Part shown: positions 7,225 through 13,799 of the stretch, piece by piece | Numbering within the stretch: the stretch's first letter is position 1 | Layout: each line of letters opens with the position of its first letter | Origin: Citricoccus sp. WCRC_4 | GTDB taxonomy: Bacteria; Actinomycetota; Actinomycetes; Actinomycetales; Micrococcaceae | Length of the DNA: 13,799 bases | Direction of reading: 5' to 3' | Assembly: GCA_026645375.1 (NCBI GenBank) | Contig: JAPFFX010000184.1 | Span: 1 to 13,799 of the forward strand | Made by a program: the position numbers and the translations under genes | Notes under the pieces: generated by a model | The model's database searches: none | The model's input: the letters and a program-made list of their open reading frames with translations, nothing else | What the model was told of the DNA's origin: nothing

Positions 7225-8070
7225 GTGACGGATCCCGATCTTCCCGGACTGACCGAGGCCGCCGAACTGGCCCGCGACGCGCGGCGGGTCGTCGTGCTGT
7301 CCGGCGCCGGCATGAGCGCCGAGTCCGGAGTGCCCACCTTCCGGGACGCACAGACCGGCCTGTGGGAGCGGTACAGCCCCGAGCAGCTGGCCACCGAGGA
7401 GGCCTGGTACGCCGACCCCGGGCTGGTCTGGTCCTGGTACCAGTGGCGGGCCCGGCTGGTGCGGTCCTGCTCCCCGAACCCCGGACACCGGGCGATCGCC
7501 GCCTGGCAGCGGGCCCGGAGCATCCCCGACGCCGGCTCCCTGGTCATCTCCACCCAGAACGTGGACGACCTGCACGAACGCGCCGGCGCCGACGTGCTGG
7601 CCCACCTGCACGGTTCCCTGTTCGACTACCGCTGCGCGGACTGCGGCACCCAGGCCGACCACGATCCGGGCTCGGCGGGCGACGGGGCCCCCGGTCAGGC
7701 GAGCCCCTCCGCCCCGGCGGCCGGCAGCGAGGCAGACCTGGAACAGCTGCTTCGACGGCCCCCGCCGCCGTGCCCCGCGTGCGGGACCGGGCGGTTGCGG
7801 CCGGGCATCGTCTGGTTCGGCGAGATGCTCCCGCAGCAGGCCCTCGAGGACACCTACGCCGCCCTGGACTCCTGTGACCTCGCCGTCGTGGTCGGCACCT
7901 CGGCCGTCGTGCAGCCGGCCGCCTCGCTGCCGTACGTCGCGCTGGGAGCCGGGGCCGCCGTCGTCGAGGTCAATCCCGAGGTGACCGAGTTCTCCACCGC
8001 CGCCACCGTGCACGTGCCCGGCACCGCCGGCACGGTCCTGCCGGCCCTGGCCCGGGCCGTCCTGGGATGA
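7225..8070 (+). CDS. NAD-dependent protein deacylase, Sir2 family class III (CobB/SIRT5-like)
   Basis: Removes acyl groups from protein lysines using NAD+; cytoplasmic. The 281-residue product is a complete Sir2 domain starting at GTG 7225. Motifs: GAGMSAESGVPTFR at 27-40 (NAD binding), Y72 and R75 in WYQWR (the Y-x-x-R pair that binds succinyl/malonyl groups in class III enzymes), TQNVDDLHERAG at 110-121, catalytic H129 in HLHGS, zinc cysteines C137, C140, C183 and C186, GIVWFGEMLP at 194-203, and GTSAVVQPAA at 224-233. The zinc pairs are separated by a 42-residue stretch containing a low-complexity G/A/S/P segment. The stop overlaps the next gene's start as ATGA, so the two are coupled. Desuccinylase or demalonylase activity is inferred from Y72/R75; deacetylase activity is also possible. 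Confidence 0.9.
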   Translation: MTDPDLPGLTEAAELARDARRVVVLSGAGMSAESGVPTFRDAQTGLWERYSPEQLATEEAWYADPGLVWSWYQWRARLVRSCSPNPGHRAIAAWQRARSIPDAGSLVISTQNVDDLHERAGADVLAHLHGSLFDYRCADCGTQADHDPGSAGDGAPGQASPSAPAAGSEADLEQLLRRPPPPCPACGTGRLRPGIVWFGEMLPQQALEDTYAALDSCDLAVVVGTSAVVQPAASLPYVALGAGAAVVEVNPEVTEFSTAATVHVPGTAGTVLPALARAVLG

Positions 8071-8774
8071 GGGCCATGTCCGCCGCCGAGGACACCGCCA
8101 CCCCCGCACCGACCGTGGAGTCCGTCCTGACAGCGCTGGCCGCGCTCGAGGACCCGCGGATGCGCGCCGCGAACGAGAGACGCGGGGACGACCACGGGGT
8201 GAACCTGACCAGGCTCCGCGGGGTGGCCAAGACGGTCCGGACCGACCACGAGCTGGCGATCCGGCTCTGGGCCACGGACCACACGGCGGCCCGACTGGTC
8301 GCCCTGCTGACGTGCTCCCCGCGGAAGTACGGGCCCGAGGAGCTGGACACCATGCTGCGCCAGGCCCGCGCCCCGAAGGTGCGGGACTGGCTGCTGAACT
8401 ACGTGGTCAAGAAGTCCCCGCACCTGGAGCAGCTGCGGCTGGCCTGGACCGGGGACCCGGACCCGGTGGTCGCCGGCGCCGGCTGGGACCTCATCAGCCA
8501 CCAGGTGCACAAGAGGCCGGAGGTCCTGGACCTGCCCGCCCTGCTGGACACCATCGAGGCGCGGATGAAGGACGCCCCGGAGCCCCTGCAGTGGTCGATG
8601 AACACCACGCTGGCCGCGATCGGCATCGAGCACCCGGACCTGCGTGCCCGGGCCGTCGGCATCGGCGAGCGCCTGGGAGTGCTCAAGGACTACCCGACTC
8701 CCCCGAACTGCACCTCACCGTTCGCCCCGGCCTGGATCGCCGAGATCGTGCGGCGCCGGGAGGCCACCGGCTGA
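8067..8774 (+). CDS. AlkD-like DNA alkylation repair family protein (HEAT repeats)
   Basis: A 235-residue, mostly helical protein that I recognise as AlkD-superfamily from its pattern: NLTRLRGVAKTVRTDHELA at about 46-64, LW and AARLVALL around 67-81, RDWLLNYVVKK at 106-116, AGWDLISH at 138-145, and a conserved-looking tail NCTSPFAPAWIAEIVRRR. AlkD proteins are HEAT-repeat DNA glycosylases that excise cationic alkylated bases. The catalytic W-x3-D of Bacillus cereus AlkD is not evident: W108 is followed at +4 by Y112 (N111 at +3), and I see no Arg at the start of the next repeat's AGW motif. It may therefore be a DNA-binding relative rather than a glycosylase. The start ATG 8067 overlaps the sirtuin stop (ATGA); ATG 8076 (MSAAEDT) is an alternative. 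Convergent with dgt. Confidence 0.78.
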   Translation: MRAMSAAEDTATPAPTVESVLTALAALEDPRMRAANERRGDDHGVNLTRLRGVAKTVRTDHELAIRLWATDHTAARLVALLTCSPRKYGPEELDTMLRQARAPKVRDWLLNYVVKKSPHLEQLRLAWTGDPDPVVAGAGWDLISHQVHKRPEVLDLPALLDTIEARMKDAPEPLQWSMNTTLAAIGIEHPDLRARAVGIGERLGVLKDYPTPPNCTSPFAPAWIAEIVRRREATG

Positions 8775-8808
8775 CCGTGCTGCCCTCGCCGGCCCGGAGT
8801 GGGCACGG
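8775..8808. terminator. Possible bidirectional terminator between convergent genes
   Basis: CCGTG (8775-8779) and CCC (8783-8785) can pair with CACGG (8804-8808) and GGG (8801-8803), leaving a three-base bulge and a GC-rich loop. It lies in the 45-bp space between the stops of the AlkD-like gene and dgt, where a shared terminator would be expected. There is no T-tract on either side, so the call is weak. Confidence 0.35.
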
Positions 8809-8819
8809 ACGGGGACGGA

Positions 8820-10208
8820 TCAGACCCAGGTCCGGGAGAACTGCTCCCCGCGGACCAGGGTGGCGTGCCACTCCAGGGCCGTGGAGTCGGTCAGCGAGGC
8901 CACCTGGTCGATGACCACGCGGCGGCGGGCGCCATCGTCCGCGGCCTCCCGCCAGTCCTGGGCGAACATCGGGTCCAGGTAGCGGTCCCCGGTGGACCAG
9001 AGCAGTTCCACCAGCTCGCCGAGCAGTTCCCGCTGTCGGGCGTAGAGCGGCTGGCGGGCCTCGGAACTCATCACGTAGGCGGCCGCGATGCCCTTCATGG
9101 TGGCGATCTCGATGGCCGTCTCGGCGGGGACCACCACGTCCGCACCGTGCCGGGTGAGCGGATCGTTGCCGAAGACCTCGCGAGTGGCGTCGAAGGCGGC
9201 GTTGGAGAACCGGCCGATGAGCTGACTGGTCATGTCCTTCAGCGCGGCCCGGGAGCGCCGGGTGCCGTCGGCCTCCGCGACCCACACGTCCGTGGCCTCG
9301 AGCCGCTCCAGCGCCGCCTCGACCTCGGCCGGATCGGTCTCGGGCAGGTACCACTGCAGCGTGCGCTCGATGACGAGCTCCCGATGGGAGGCATCCTGCA
9401 GCCAGTGCAGCTGGAACTGGCCGTTGACGATCCCGTCCTCGACGTCGTGCACGGAGTAGGAGATGTCGTCGGCCAGATCCATGACCTGGGCCTCCATGGA
9501 CTTCCGGAGACCGGTGACGCCGCGGCGGAACCACGCGAAGACCGGCAGGTCGTCCGCGTAGACGCCGAACTTGCGGCTGCGCTTGCCGTCCGGGTCCAGC
9601 GGGGCGTCCTGGCGGGCCCACGGGTACTTGCAGGAGGCGTCGAGCGAGGCGCGGGTCAGGTTCAGCCCCGCCGAGGTGCCGTCGCCGAAGAACTTCTTGG
9701 TCTCCAGCCGGGCCAGCAGCCGCAGGGTCTGGGCGTTGCCCTCGAAGCCGCCGATGTCCTGGCTGAGGGCGTTCAGCGCCCGCTCCCCGTTGTGCCCGAA
9801 GGGCGGGTGGCCGAGGTCGTGGGACAGGCAGGCGGCGTCCACGACGTCCGGGTCACACCCCAGGGACCGTCCCAGCTCCCGGCCCACCTGGGCCACCTCG
9901 AGGGAGTGGGTCAGCCGGGTGCGCGCGAAGTCGTCCTCGTCCGGGGCGACCACCTGGGTCTTGGCCCCCAGCCGGCGCAGCGCGGAGGAGTGCAGGATGC
10001 GGGCCCGGTCCCGTTCGAAGTCCGAGCGGTAGGAGCTCTTGGGCGGTTCCGGCAGCCAGCGCTCGCGGTCCCAGGCCGAGTAGCCGGGCAGGGCGGCCGG
10101 CCTGCCCGCGTAGGGTGGCCGGCCCTCCGGGCCGAACAGTACGGCCTGATGCGCCCGCGGCCGTCCGCGCGGCGGCACGGGCGCGGAGGGCGACGCCGGC
10201 TCAGCCAC
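8820..10208 (-). CDS. dgt: Deoxyguanosinetriphosphate triphosphohydrolase-like protein (Dgt)
   Basis: HD-domain hydrolase that splits dNTPs (typically dGTP) into deoxynucleoside and triphosphate, controlling dNTP pools; cytoplasmic. The 462-residue product is close to the usual actinobacterial length of this family. The actinobacterial N-terminal motif is present (GYSAWDRERW at 42-51, then SDFERDRARILHSSALRRL at 62-80), followed by metal-binding HD residues: H101 in RLTHSLEV, H130 and D131 in SHDLGHPPFGHNGE, and a later Asp in MDLADDISYSVHDVEDG. The C-terminal half is helical. The start is GTG 10208, overlapping the dusB stop by 8 bp (GTGGCTGA), so the pair is probably co-transcribed and coupled. 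dgt normally neighbours dnaG in relatives; here dnaG is on the same strand but 7.4 kb downstream. Confidence 0.93.
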   Translation of the reverse strand: MAEPASPSAPVPPRGRPRAHQAVLFGPEGRPPYAGRPAALPGYSAWDRERWLPEPPKSSYRSDFERDRARILHSSALRRLGAKTQVVAPDEDDFARTRLTHSLEVAQVGRELGRSLGCDPDVVDAACLSHDLGHPPFGHNGERALNALSQDIGGFEGNAQTLRLLARLETKKFFGDGTSAGLNLTRASLDASCKYPWARQDAPLDPDGKRSRKFGVYADDLPVFAWFRRGVTGLRKSMEAQVMDLADDISYSVHDVEDGIVNGQFQLHWLQDASHRELVIERTLQWYLPETDPAEVEAALERLEATDVWVAEADGTRRSRAALKDMTSQLIGRFSNAAFDATREVFGNDPLTRHGADVVVPAETAIEIATMKGIAAAYVMSSEARQPLYARQRELLGELVELLWSTGDRYLDPMFAQDWREAADDGARRRVVIDQVASLTDSTALEWHATLVRGEQFSRTWV

Positions 10209-11409
10209 CCGAGACGTCCAGCTCGGCGGCGGCGATCATCGACTTCTGCTCGGCGTTGAGCTCCCGGGAGTCCAGCCACCCCTCGGGCAGGTGGGGGCGC
10301 TTGGGCGAGCCCGCGCGCCCACGCGGTCCCTCGGCGTCAGGACCCGGGTACGGGGCGGTGGGGTCCAGCTCGTCCAGCAGGGCCCGCAGGGTGACCAGGT
10401 CCGGCACCTGGGCGAGCTTGGCGCGCAGCTCCCCGCCCACCTGATAGCCCTTGAAGTACCAGGCCACGTGCTTGCGGATGTCCCGCAGGGCCTTGTCCTC
10501 GTCCCCGCCGAAGGTGTCCACCAACAGCTCGGCGTGCCGGTAGAAGGTGTCTGCGACGGTGGCCAGGCCGGGGCGGAAGCGCTCGTCCGAGCCCTCGAAG
10601 GCATTCTGCAGGTCCCCGAAGAGCCAGGGCCGGCCCTGGCAGCCGCGCCCGATGACGACGCCGTCCACGCCGGTGTGCCGCACCATGGCGATGGCGTCCT
10701 CGGCGCTCCAGATGTCCCCGTTGCCCAGCACGGGGATGTCCGGCAGGGCCTCGCGCAGGCGGGCGATGGAGTCCCAGTCCGCGGTGCCCGAGTAGTGCTG
10801 TTCCATGGTGCGCCCGTGCAGGGCGACGGCGGCCACGCCCAGATCCCGGGCGGTGCGGCCGGCGTCGAGATAGGTCAGGTGGTCCTCGTCGATGCCGCGG
10901 CGCATCTTCACGGTGACCGGGATGTCCTTCCTGGAGGCCTCGCGCACGGCGGCGCCGACGATCGAGGCGAACAGCTCGGACTTCCACGGCAGGGCCGAGC
11001 CGCCACCGCGCTTGGTGACCTTGGGCACGGGGCAGCCGAAGTTCAGGTCCACGTGGTCCGCCCGGTCCTCCTCCACGAGCATCCGCACGGCCTGGCCGGT
11101 GGTGACCGGGTCCACGGAGTAGACCTGCACCGATCGGGGCGTCTCGTCCGGGTCGTGGTGGATGATCCGCAGGGACTCGGGCCGGCGCTCCACGAGGGCG
11201 CGGGCGGTCACCATCTCGGAGACGTAGAGGCCGCCGCCGTACTCACGGCAGAGCCGGCGGAAGGCGGTGTTGGTGATCCCGGCCATGGGGGCCAGCACCA
11301 CGGGCACGTCGATGGTCAGCGGGCCCAGCTGCAGGGCGGGCAGGTTGAGTCGTCCTGGAGTCGGGGCCGCGTGCTGGGAAACGGGGGAAGCGTCAGTCAC
11401 GGCAGTCAT
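10201..11409 (-). CDS. dusB: tRNA-dihydrouridine synthase DusB
   Basis: FMN- and NADPH-dependent enzyme that reduces specific uridines in the D-loop of tRNA. The product is 402 residues. FMN-site motif VVLAPMAGITNTAFRRL lies at 37-53; the catalytic cysteine is C126 in DLNFGCPVPKVTKRGGGSAL; VTVKMRRG and ALHGRT supply FMN and tRNA contacts; GNGDIWS and GRGCQGRPWLF bind the phosphate end. The C-terminal helical tRNA-binding part includes KHVAWYFKGY. I chose ATG 11409 because GATAAT, a near-perfect -10, lies 7 nt upstream, which suits a leaderless mRNA; the in-frame ATG at 11418 would fall inside that hexamer. The frame remains open further upstream, but that extension runs into the divergent oxidoreductase gene and does not resemble the family. 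Confidence 0.95.
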   Translation of the reverse strand: MTAVTDASPVSQHAAPTPGRLNLPALQLGPLTIDVPVVLAPMAGITNTAFRRLCREYGGGLYVSEMVTARALVERRPESLRIIHHDPDETPRSVQVYSVDPVTTGQAVRMLVEEDRADHVDLNFGCPVPKVTKRGGGSALPWKSELFASIVGAAVREASRKDIPVTVKMRRGIDEDHLTYLDAGRTARDLGVAAVALHGRTMEQHYSGTADWDSIARLREALPDIPVLGNGDIWSAEDAIAMVRHTGVDGVVIGRGCQGRPWLFGDLQNAFEGSDERFRPGLATVADTFYRHAELLVDTFGGDEDKALRDIRKHVAWYFKGYQVGGELRAKLAQVPDLVTLRALLDELDPTAPYPGPDAEGPRGRAGSPKRPHLPEGWLDSRELNAEQKSMIAAAELDVSGG

Positions 11410-11416
11410 TGCACCC

Positions 11417-11422
11417 ATTATC
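11417..11422 (-). promoter_or_regulatory. Putative -10 element for dusB-dgt
   Basis: GATAAT on the minus strand (5 of 6 match to TATAAT), 7 nt before the dusB ATG at 11409. The spacing predicts transcription starting at the ATG. No clear -35. Confidence 0.5.
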
Positions 11423-11497
11423 CCAGAGATGGCCGTGTGCCGCCGCGCCGTCCACGGGGGGTGGAAGATCCCCGGTGGATGGGGTGTTATGCCAACC

Positions 11498-12526
11498 ATG
11501 AGTGAACGGAAGAAGATCGGGTTCCTGAACTTCGGGCACTGGAGTTCCGTGCCCGGGTCCCGCACCCCGGACGCGGGCGCGACGCTGACCCAGACGATCG
11601 AGATGGCGGTGGCCGCGGAGGAGGCCGGCATGGACGGCGCCTGGGTCAGGTCCCATCACTTCCAGCACATGATCTCCTCCCCGTTCCCCCTGCTGGCCGC
11701 GATGGGCGCGGTCACCCGGACCATCGCCCTGGGCACCGGCGTGATCGACCTGCGGTACGAGAACCCCCTCTACATGGCGGAGGAGGCGGCGACGGCGGAC
11801 CTCATCTCCGGCGGCCGGCTCCAGCTGGGCATCTCCCGCGGATCGCCCGAGGCGGCGCGGGACGGCCAGCACCAGTTCGGCTACGCCCCGGCCGAGGGAC
11901 AGAGCTGGTCGGACCTGGCGCAGGAACGGGGCCGGCGGTTCCGGCAGGCCATCTCCGGGGAGACGATCGCCGAGGCCGACCCGAACTCCGGGTGGGCTCC
12001 CCCCGGACAGGACATGCTGTCCGTCCAGCCGCAGTCCCGTGACCTGGTCAACCGGATCTGGTGGGGTTCGGGCACCATCGCCTCCGGCGTGCGGGCCGCG
12101 CAGCAGGGTTACCACCTGCTCTCCTCCACCCTGCTCCTGCAGGACGACGGCCGGCCCTTCCACGTCCAGCAGGCCGACCAGATCACCCAGTACCGGGCCG
12201 CCTACGCGGAGTCCGGCCACACCACCGGCGGGATGACCGCCGTCACCCGGTCGGTGTTCCCCATCGTCTCCGCCGAGGACGACCGGTACTTCGGCGGCCG
12301 GAAGGGGGCCAAGGACTCCTTCGGCCACCTCGAGGGCGGCCGGGCACGCAGCGGACCGACGTACTCGGGTACCCCGGAGGAGGTCGCCGCCCTGCTGCGC
12401 CAGGACGAGGCCGTCCAGGCCGCGGACTGGGTCCTGCTGGCCAACCCGAACCAGCTCGGCGTGGAGTACAACGCGCACCTGTTCGCGCAGTGGGCCGAAC
12501 TGGCCAGGGTCCTCGGCTGGCAGTGA
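11498..12526 (+). CDS. Luciferase-like (LLM class) flavin-dependent oxidoreductase
   Basis: Probably a reduced-flavin-dependent monooxygenase of the bacterial luciferase superfamily, a TIM barrel using FMNH2 or F420; substrate unknown. The 342-residue product shows the family pattern: IGFLNFGHW at 7-15 (strand 1), EEAGMDGAWVRSHHF at 41-55, TRTIALGTGVIDLRYENPLYMAEEAATADLISGGRLQLGISRG spread over 73-115, IWWGSG for the flavin phosphate loop, and GTPEEVAALL near the C-terminus. These are standard for the superfamily, so the fold is secure while reaction and cofactor are not. ATG 11498 is preferred; ATG 11489 (three residues longer) is possible, as no clear ribosome site separates them. Divergent from dusB with 88 bp between; stands alone on its strand. 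Confidence 0.9.
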   Translation: MSERKKIGFLNFGHWSSVPGSRTPDAGATLTQTIEMAVAAEEAGMDGAWVRSHHFQHMISSPFPLLAAMGAVTRTIALGTGVIDLRYENPLYMAEEAATADLISGGRLQLGISRGSPEAARDGQHQFGYAPAEGQSWSDLAQERGRRFRQAISGETIAEADPNSGWAPPGQDMLSVQPQSRDLVNRIWWGSGTIASGVRAAQQGYHLLSSTLLLQDDGRPFHVQQADQITQYRAAYAESGHTTGGMTAVTRSVFPIVSAEDDRYFGGRKGAKDSFGHLEGGRARSGPTYSGTPEEVAALLRQDEAVQAADWVLLANPNQLGVEYNAHLFAQWAELARVLGWQ

Positions 12527-12643
12527 CCGGCATACCGAGCCGTCCCGAGACACCCGGCGTCTGCCCGGGGGCGTTGATAGCCTTGGAGGGCTGGGCTCGA
12601 TCGCCCCGTACACCCCACCGCCGGCAGACGGGAGCCTGACCCC
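12527..12643. other. Intergenic region with weak inverted repeats
   Basis: Between the oxidoreductase stop and the next start. CCCGG (12553-12557), 7 bases, and CCGGG (12565-12569) form a short hairpin with no T-tract, a poor terminator candidate. CGTCTGCC near 12558 and GGCAGACG near 12623 are complementary and could fold the region into a longer structure. A TTGATA at 12574-12579 might be a -35, but no fitting -10 was seen. GGGAG 11 nt before the next ATG is a loose ribosome site. Confidence 0.3.
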
Positions 12644-13799
12644 ATGGAGTTCTGGGTCATCATGCTCATCGTGTTCGTCGTGGTGGCCGGCGTCGGCGGG
12701 TGGGCCGGCGTCGCCGCCATCCGGCGCAGCCAGCTCACCGGCCGGCAGGAGCGCTGGCGGGAACTGGAACGGCGCTTCCACCGGGTGACCATGGATGCCG
12801 AACGCTACGACCGCAGCCCCGGTGACGCGCTGGCGGCCCCGGGGTGGCTGGACCGGTCCAGCCCCGTGGTCCGGGGCTTCTCGGGGACCCTCAAGCGGGC
12901 CGCCCGGGACAAGTACGCACTGGAACGGTCCGTGGACCCCGCCCCCGGCGCCAGGGGCCGGAACGCCGGCTCCGGGGACACGGCCTCCCGGCTCTCACCC
13001 ACCGAGAAGGACCTGGAGTCCCTCGAACTGCTGGTGGAACGGGTCGAGGACGCCTACCGGGACGCCGACCGTGCCGTGCGCACCACCGGCTGGAGCACGC
13101 CCGGCACCCTGCACGTCCCCCACGCCCAGTTCCTGCTCGACCCCCGCTGGGGACGGCCGGCCGTCCTGCCGCGGCTGGGTGCCGTCACCGCCCGGGACGC
13201 CGAACGCTCCGTCAAGGACTTCCTGGATGCGACCTACCCCCTGCGCCGGGAGAAGGCCCTCAAGGCGCTGAGGGAACGCGCGGACGGCGCCGGCGCCGCG
13301 TACCGGGCCCAGAAGGCCCTGGAGAGGCTCATGGCCACCCAGCGGTACACGGTGGACCGCTACGGGTTCCTCTGGCCAGGCTCCACGGAGATCGAGCACT
13401 GGGGCGTCTACCGCACCTTCGGCCGCCCGGCGGACCTGCCGCTGGACGATGCCCCGCCCGTGGAGATCGCCAACGCCCTGTGGTCCCTGCTCCCGGACGG
13501 CAGATGCCTGCCCGAGGAGGAACTGCTCGAGGAGGCGCGCACCCTGCTGGGTGCCAACGGCGGTATCGGCACCGGGATCACCGAGAGCCTCAACGCGGGG
13601 ATCGTCCGCGGCGTGCAGAGCCTGCCGGAGAACGTCCGGAAGGTCATCCAGGACGTCGTCCCGAACGGCACCTTCATCCCCTCCCCCAGGCCCCGGATGG
13701 ACCAGCGCCTGCACGAGGGACTGCTCGAGGGCCTCGTCACCGGGCGCCTGCAGCGCACCGCCGACGGACGGATCTGCCGCCTGCGCGCCGCCTGGCCGA
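12644..13799 (+). CDS. Unrecognised protein with N-terminal membrane anchor (3' end beyond window)
   Basis: I do not recognise this gene. The frame starts at ATG 12644 (MEFWVIMLIV) and stays open to the window edge, 385 codons. Residues about 3-26 form one hydrophobic helix followed by IRRSQ, so the body is probably cytoplasmic. Residues 30-55 are charged and helical. A likely disordered segment lies at about 97-118. Residues 119-147 have coiled-coil character (acidic/basic heptads), and a second charged helix lies at about 183-235. Later come a mixed segment with RYGFLWPGSTEIEHWG (240-254) and a region at about 274-385 with DGR-containing turns (285-287, 374-376) that loosely resembles winged-helix repeats. 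Codon use matches the neighbours. An alternative start is not obvious. Membrane-tethered adaptor or regulator is only a guess. Confidence 0.75.
   Translation, partial: MEFWVIMLIVFVVVAGVGGWAGVAAIRRSQLTGRQERWRELERRFHRVTMDAERYDRSPGDALAAPGWLDRSSPVVRGFSGTLKRAARDKYALERSVDPAPGARGRNAGSGDTASRLSPTEKDLESLELLVERVEDAYRDADRAVRTTGWSTPGTLHVPHAQFLLDPRWGRPAVLPRLGAVTARDAERSVKDFLDATYPLRREKALKALRERADGAGAAYRAQKALERLMATQRYTVDRYGFLWPGSTEIEHWGVYRTFGRPADLPLDDAPPVEIANALWSLLPDGRCLPEEELLEEARTLLGANGGIGTGITESLNAGIVRGVQSLPENVRKVIQDVVPNGTFIPSPRPRMDQRLHEGLLEGLVTGRLQRTADGRICRLRAAWP

Noticed and set aside
5602..8109. 835-residue minus-strand open frame containing the MFS transporter with a long N-terminal extension
   Set aside because: The extension is antisense to the sirtuin gene and has no protein-like pattern. 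The MFS protein has a good start and GGAGG at 7011.
7225..8774. Sir2 plus helical-repeat partner as an anti-phage defence system
   Set aside because: The sirtuin is a stand-alone, complete class III deacylase with zinc cysteines and Y/R acyl-binding residues, unlike the NADase-type SIR2 domains of defence systems, and no other defence or mobile gene is nearby.
8799..10259. 486-residue plus-strand open frame opposite dgt
   Set aside because: Antisense to a complete Dgt with HD motifs; no recognisable domain.
10291..11505. 404-residue plus-strand open frame opposite dusB
   Set aside because: Antisense to DusB, which carries the catalytic cysteine and FMN motifs.
11393..12781. 462-residue minus-strand open frame opposite the luciferase-like gene
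   Set aside because: The plus-strand frame has consistent luciferase-family motifs; this one has only low-complexity G/D/P-rich sequence.

Overview
The window is very GC-rich, gene-dense and intron-free. It looks like chromosomal DNA of a high-GC actinobacterium, most likely a Micrococcales member near Micrococcaceae. This rests on codon usage dominated by G/C third positions, short overlapping operons, GTG starts, an IdeR/DtxR-type iron box, several apparent leaderless promoters, and the housekeeping trio dusB, dgt and dnaG on one strand. The genus assignment is inference.

Layout, left to right. Positions 1-1394 (minus) hold the N-terminal 464 codons of DNA primase (dnaG), whose 3' end lies outside the window. 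Positions 1476-5400 (minus) hold a ferric-iron ABC transporter operon, transcribed in the order fbpA (lipoprotein, Fe3+ binding), fbpB (double-domain permease), fbpC (ATPase). A 19-bp IdeR/DtxR-like box lies upstream at 5471-5489. Positions 5602-7011 (minus) encode an MFS transporter of the aromatic acid:H+ symporter type. It ends in a strong hairpin and has two dyad elements in its leader/promoter. Positions 7225-8774 (plus) hold a translationally coupled pair: a class III (CobB/SIRT5-like) sirtuin and an AlkD-like HEAT-repeat DNA alkylation repair family protein. Positions 8820-11409 (minus) hold dgt and dusB, overlapping by 8 bp. Positions 11498-12526 (plus) hold a luciferase-like flavin-dependent oxidoreductase, divergent from dusB. 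From 12644 to the end of the window (plus) there is an unrecognised protein with one N-terminal membrane helix.

How it fits together. FbpA captures Fe3+ outside the membrane, FbpB passes it through and FbpC powers transport; the IdeR box suggests repression when iron is plentiful. DusB (tRNA dihydrouridine), Dgt (dNTP hydrolysis) and DnaG (replication priming) form a housekeeping group. In many actinobacteria dgt lies directly before dnaG; here about 7.4 kb of accessory cargo (iron uptake, aromatic transport, sirtuin plus AlkD-like) separates them. I saw no tRNA, rRNA, CRISPR array, insertion sequence, integrase or phage gene, and no gap over 300 bp lacks a gene. The largest gap, 7012-7224, carries regulatory sequence.

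I found no clear new multi-gene system. The best leads are the sirtuin/AlkD-like pair, whose second member seems to lack canonical AlkD catalytic residues, the regulatory dyads upstream of the MFS gene, and the unknown membrane-anchored protein at the right edge.
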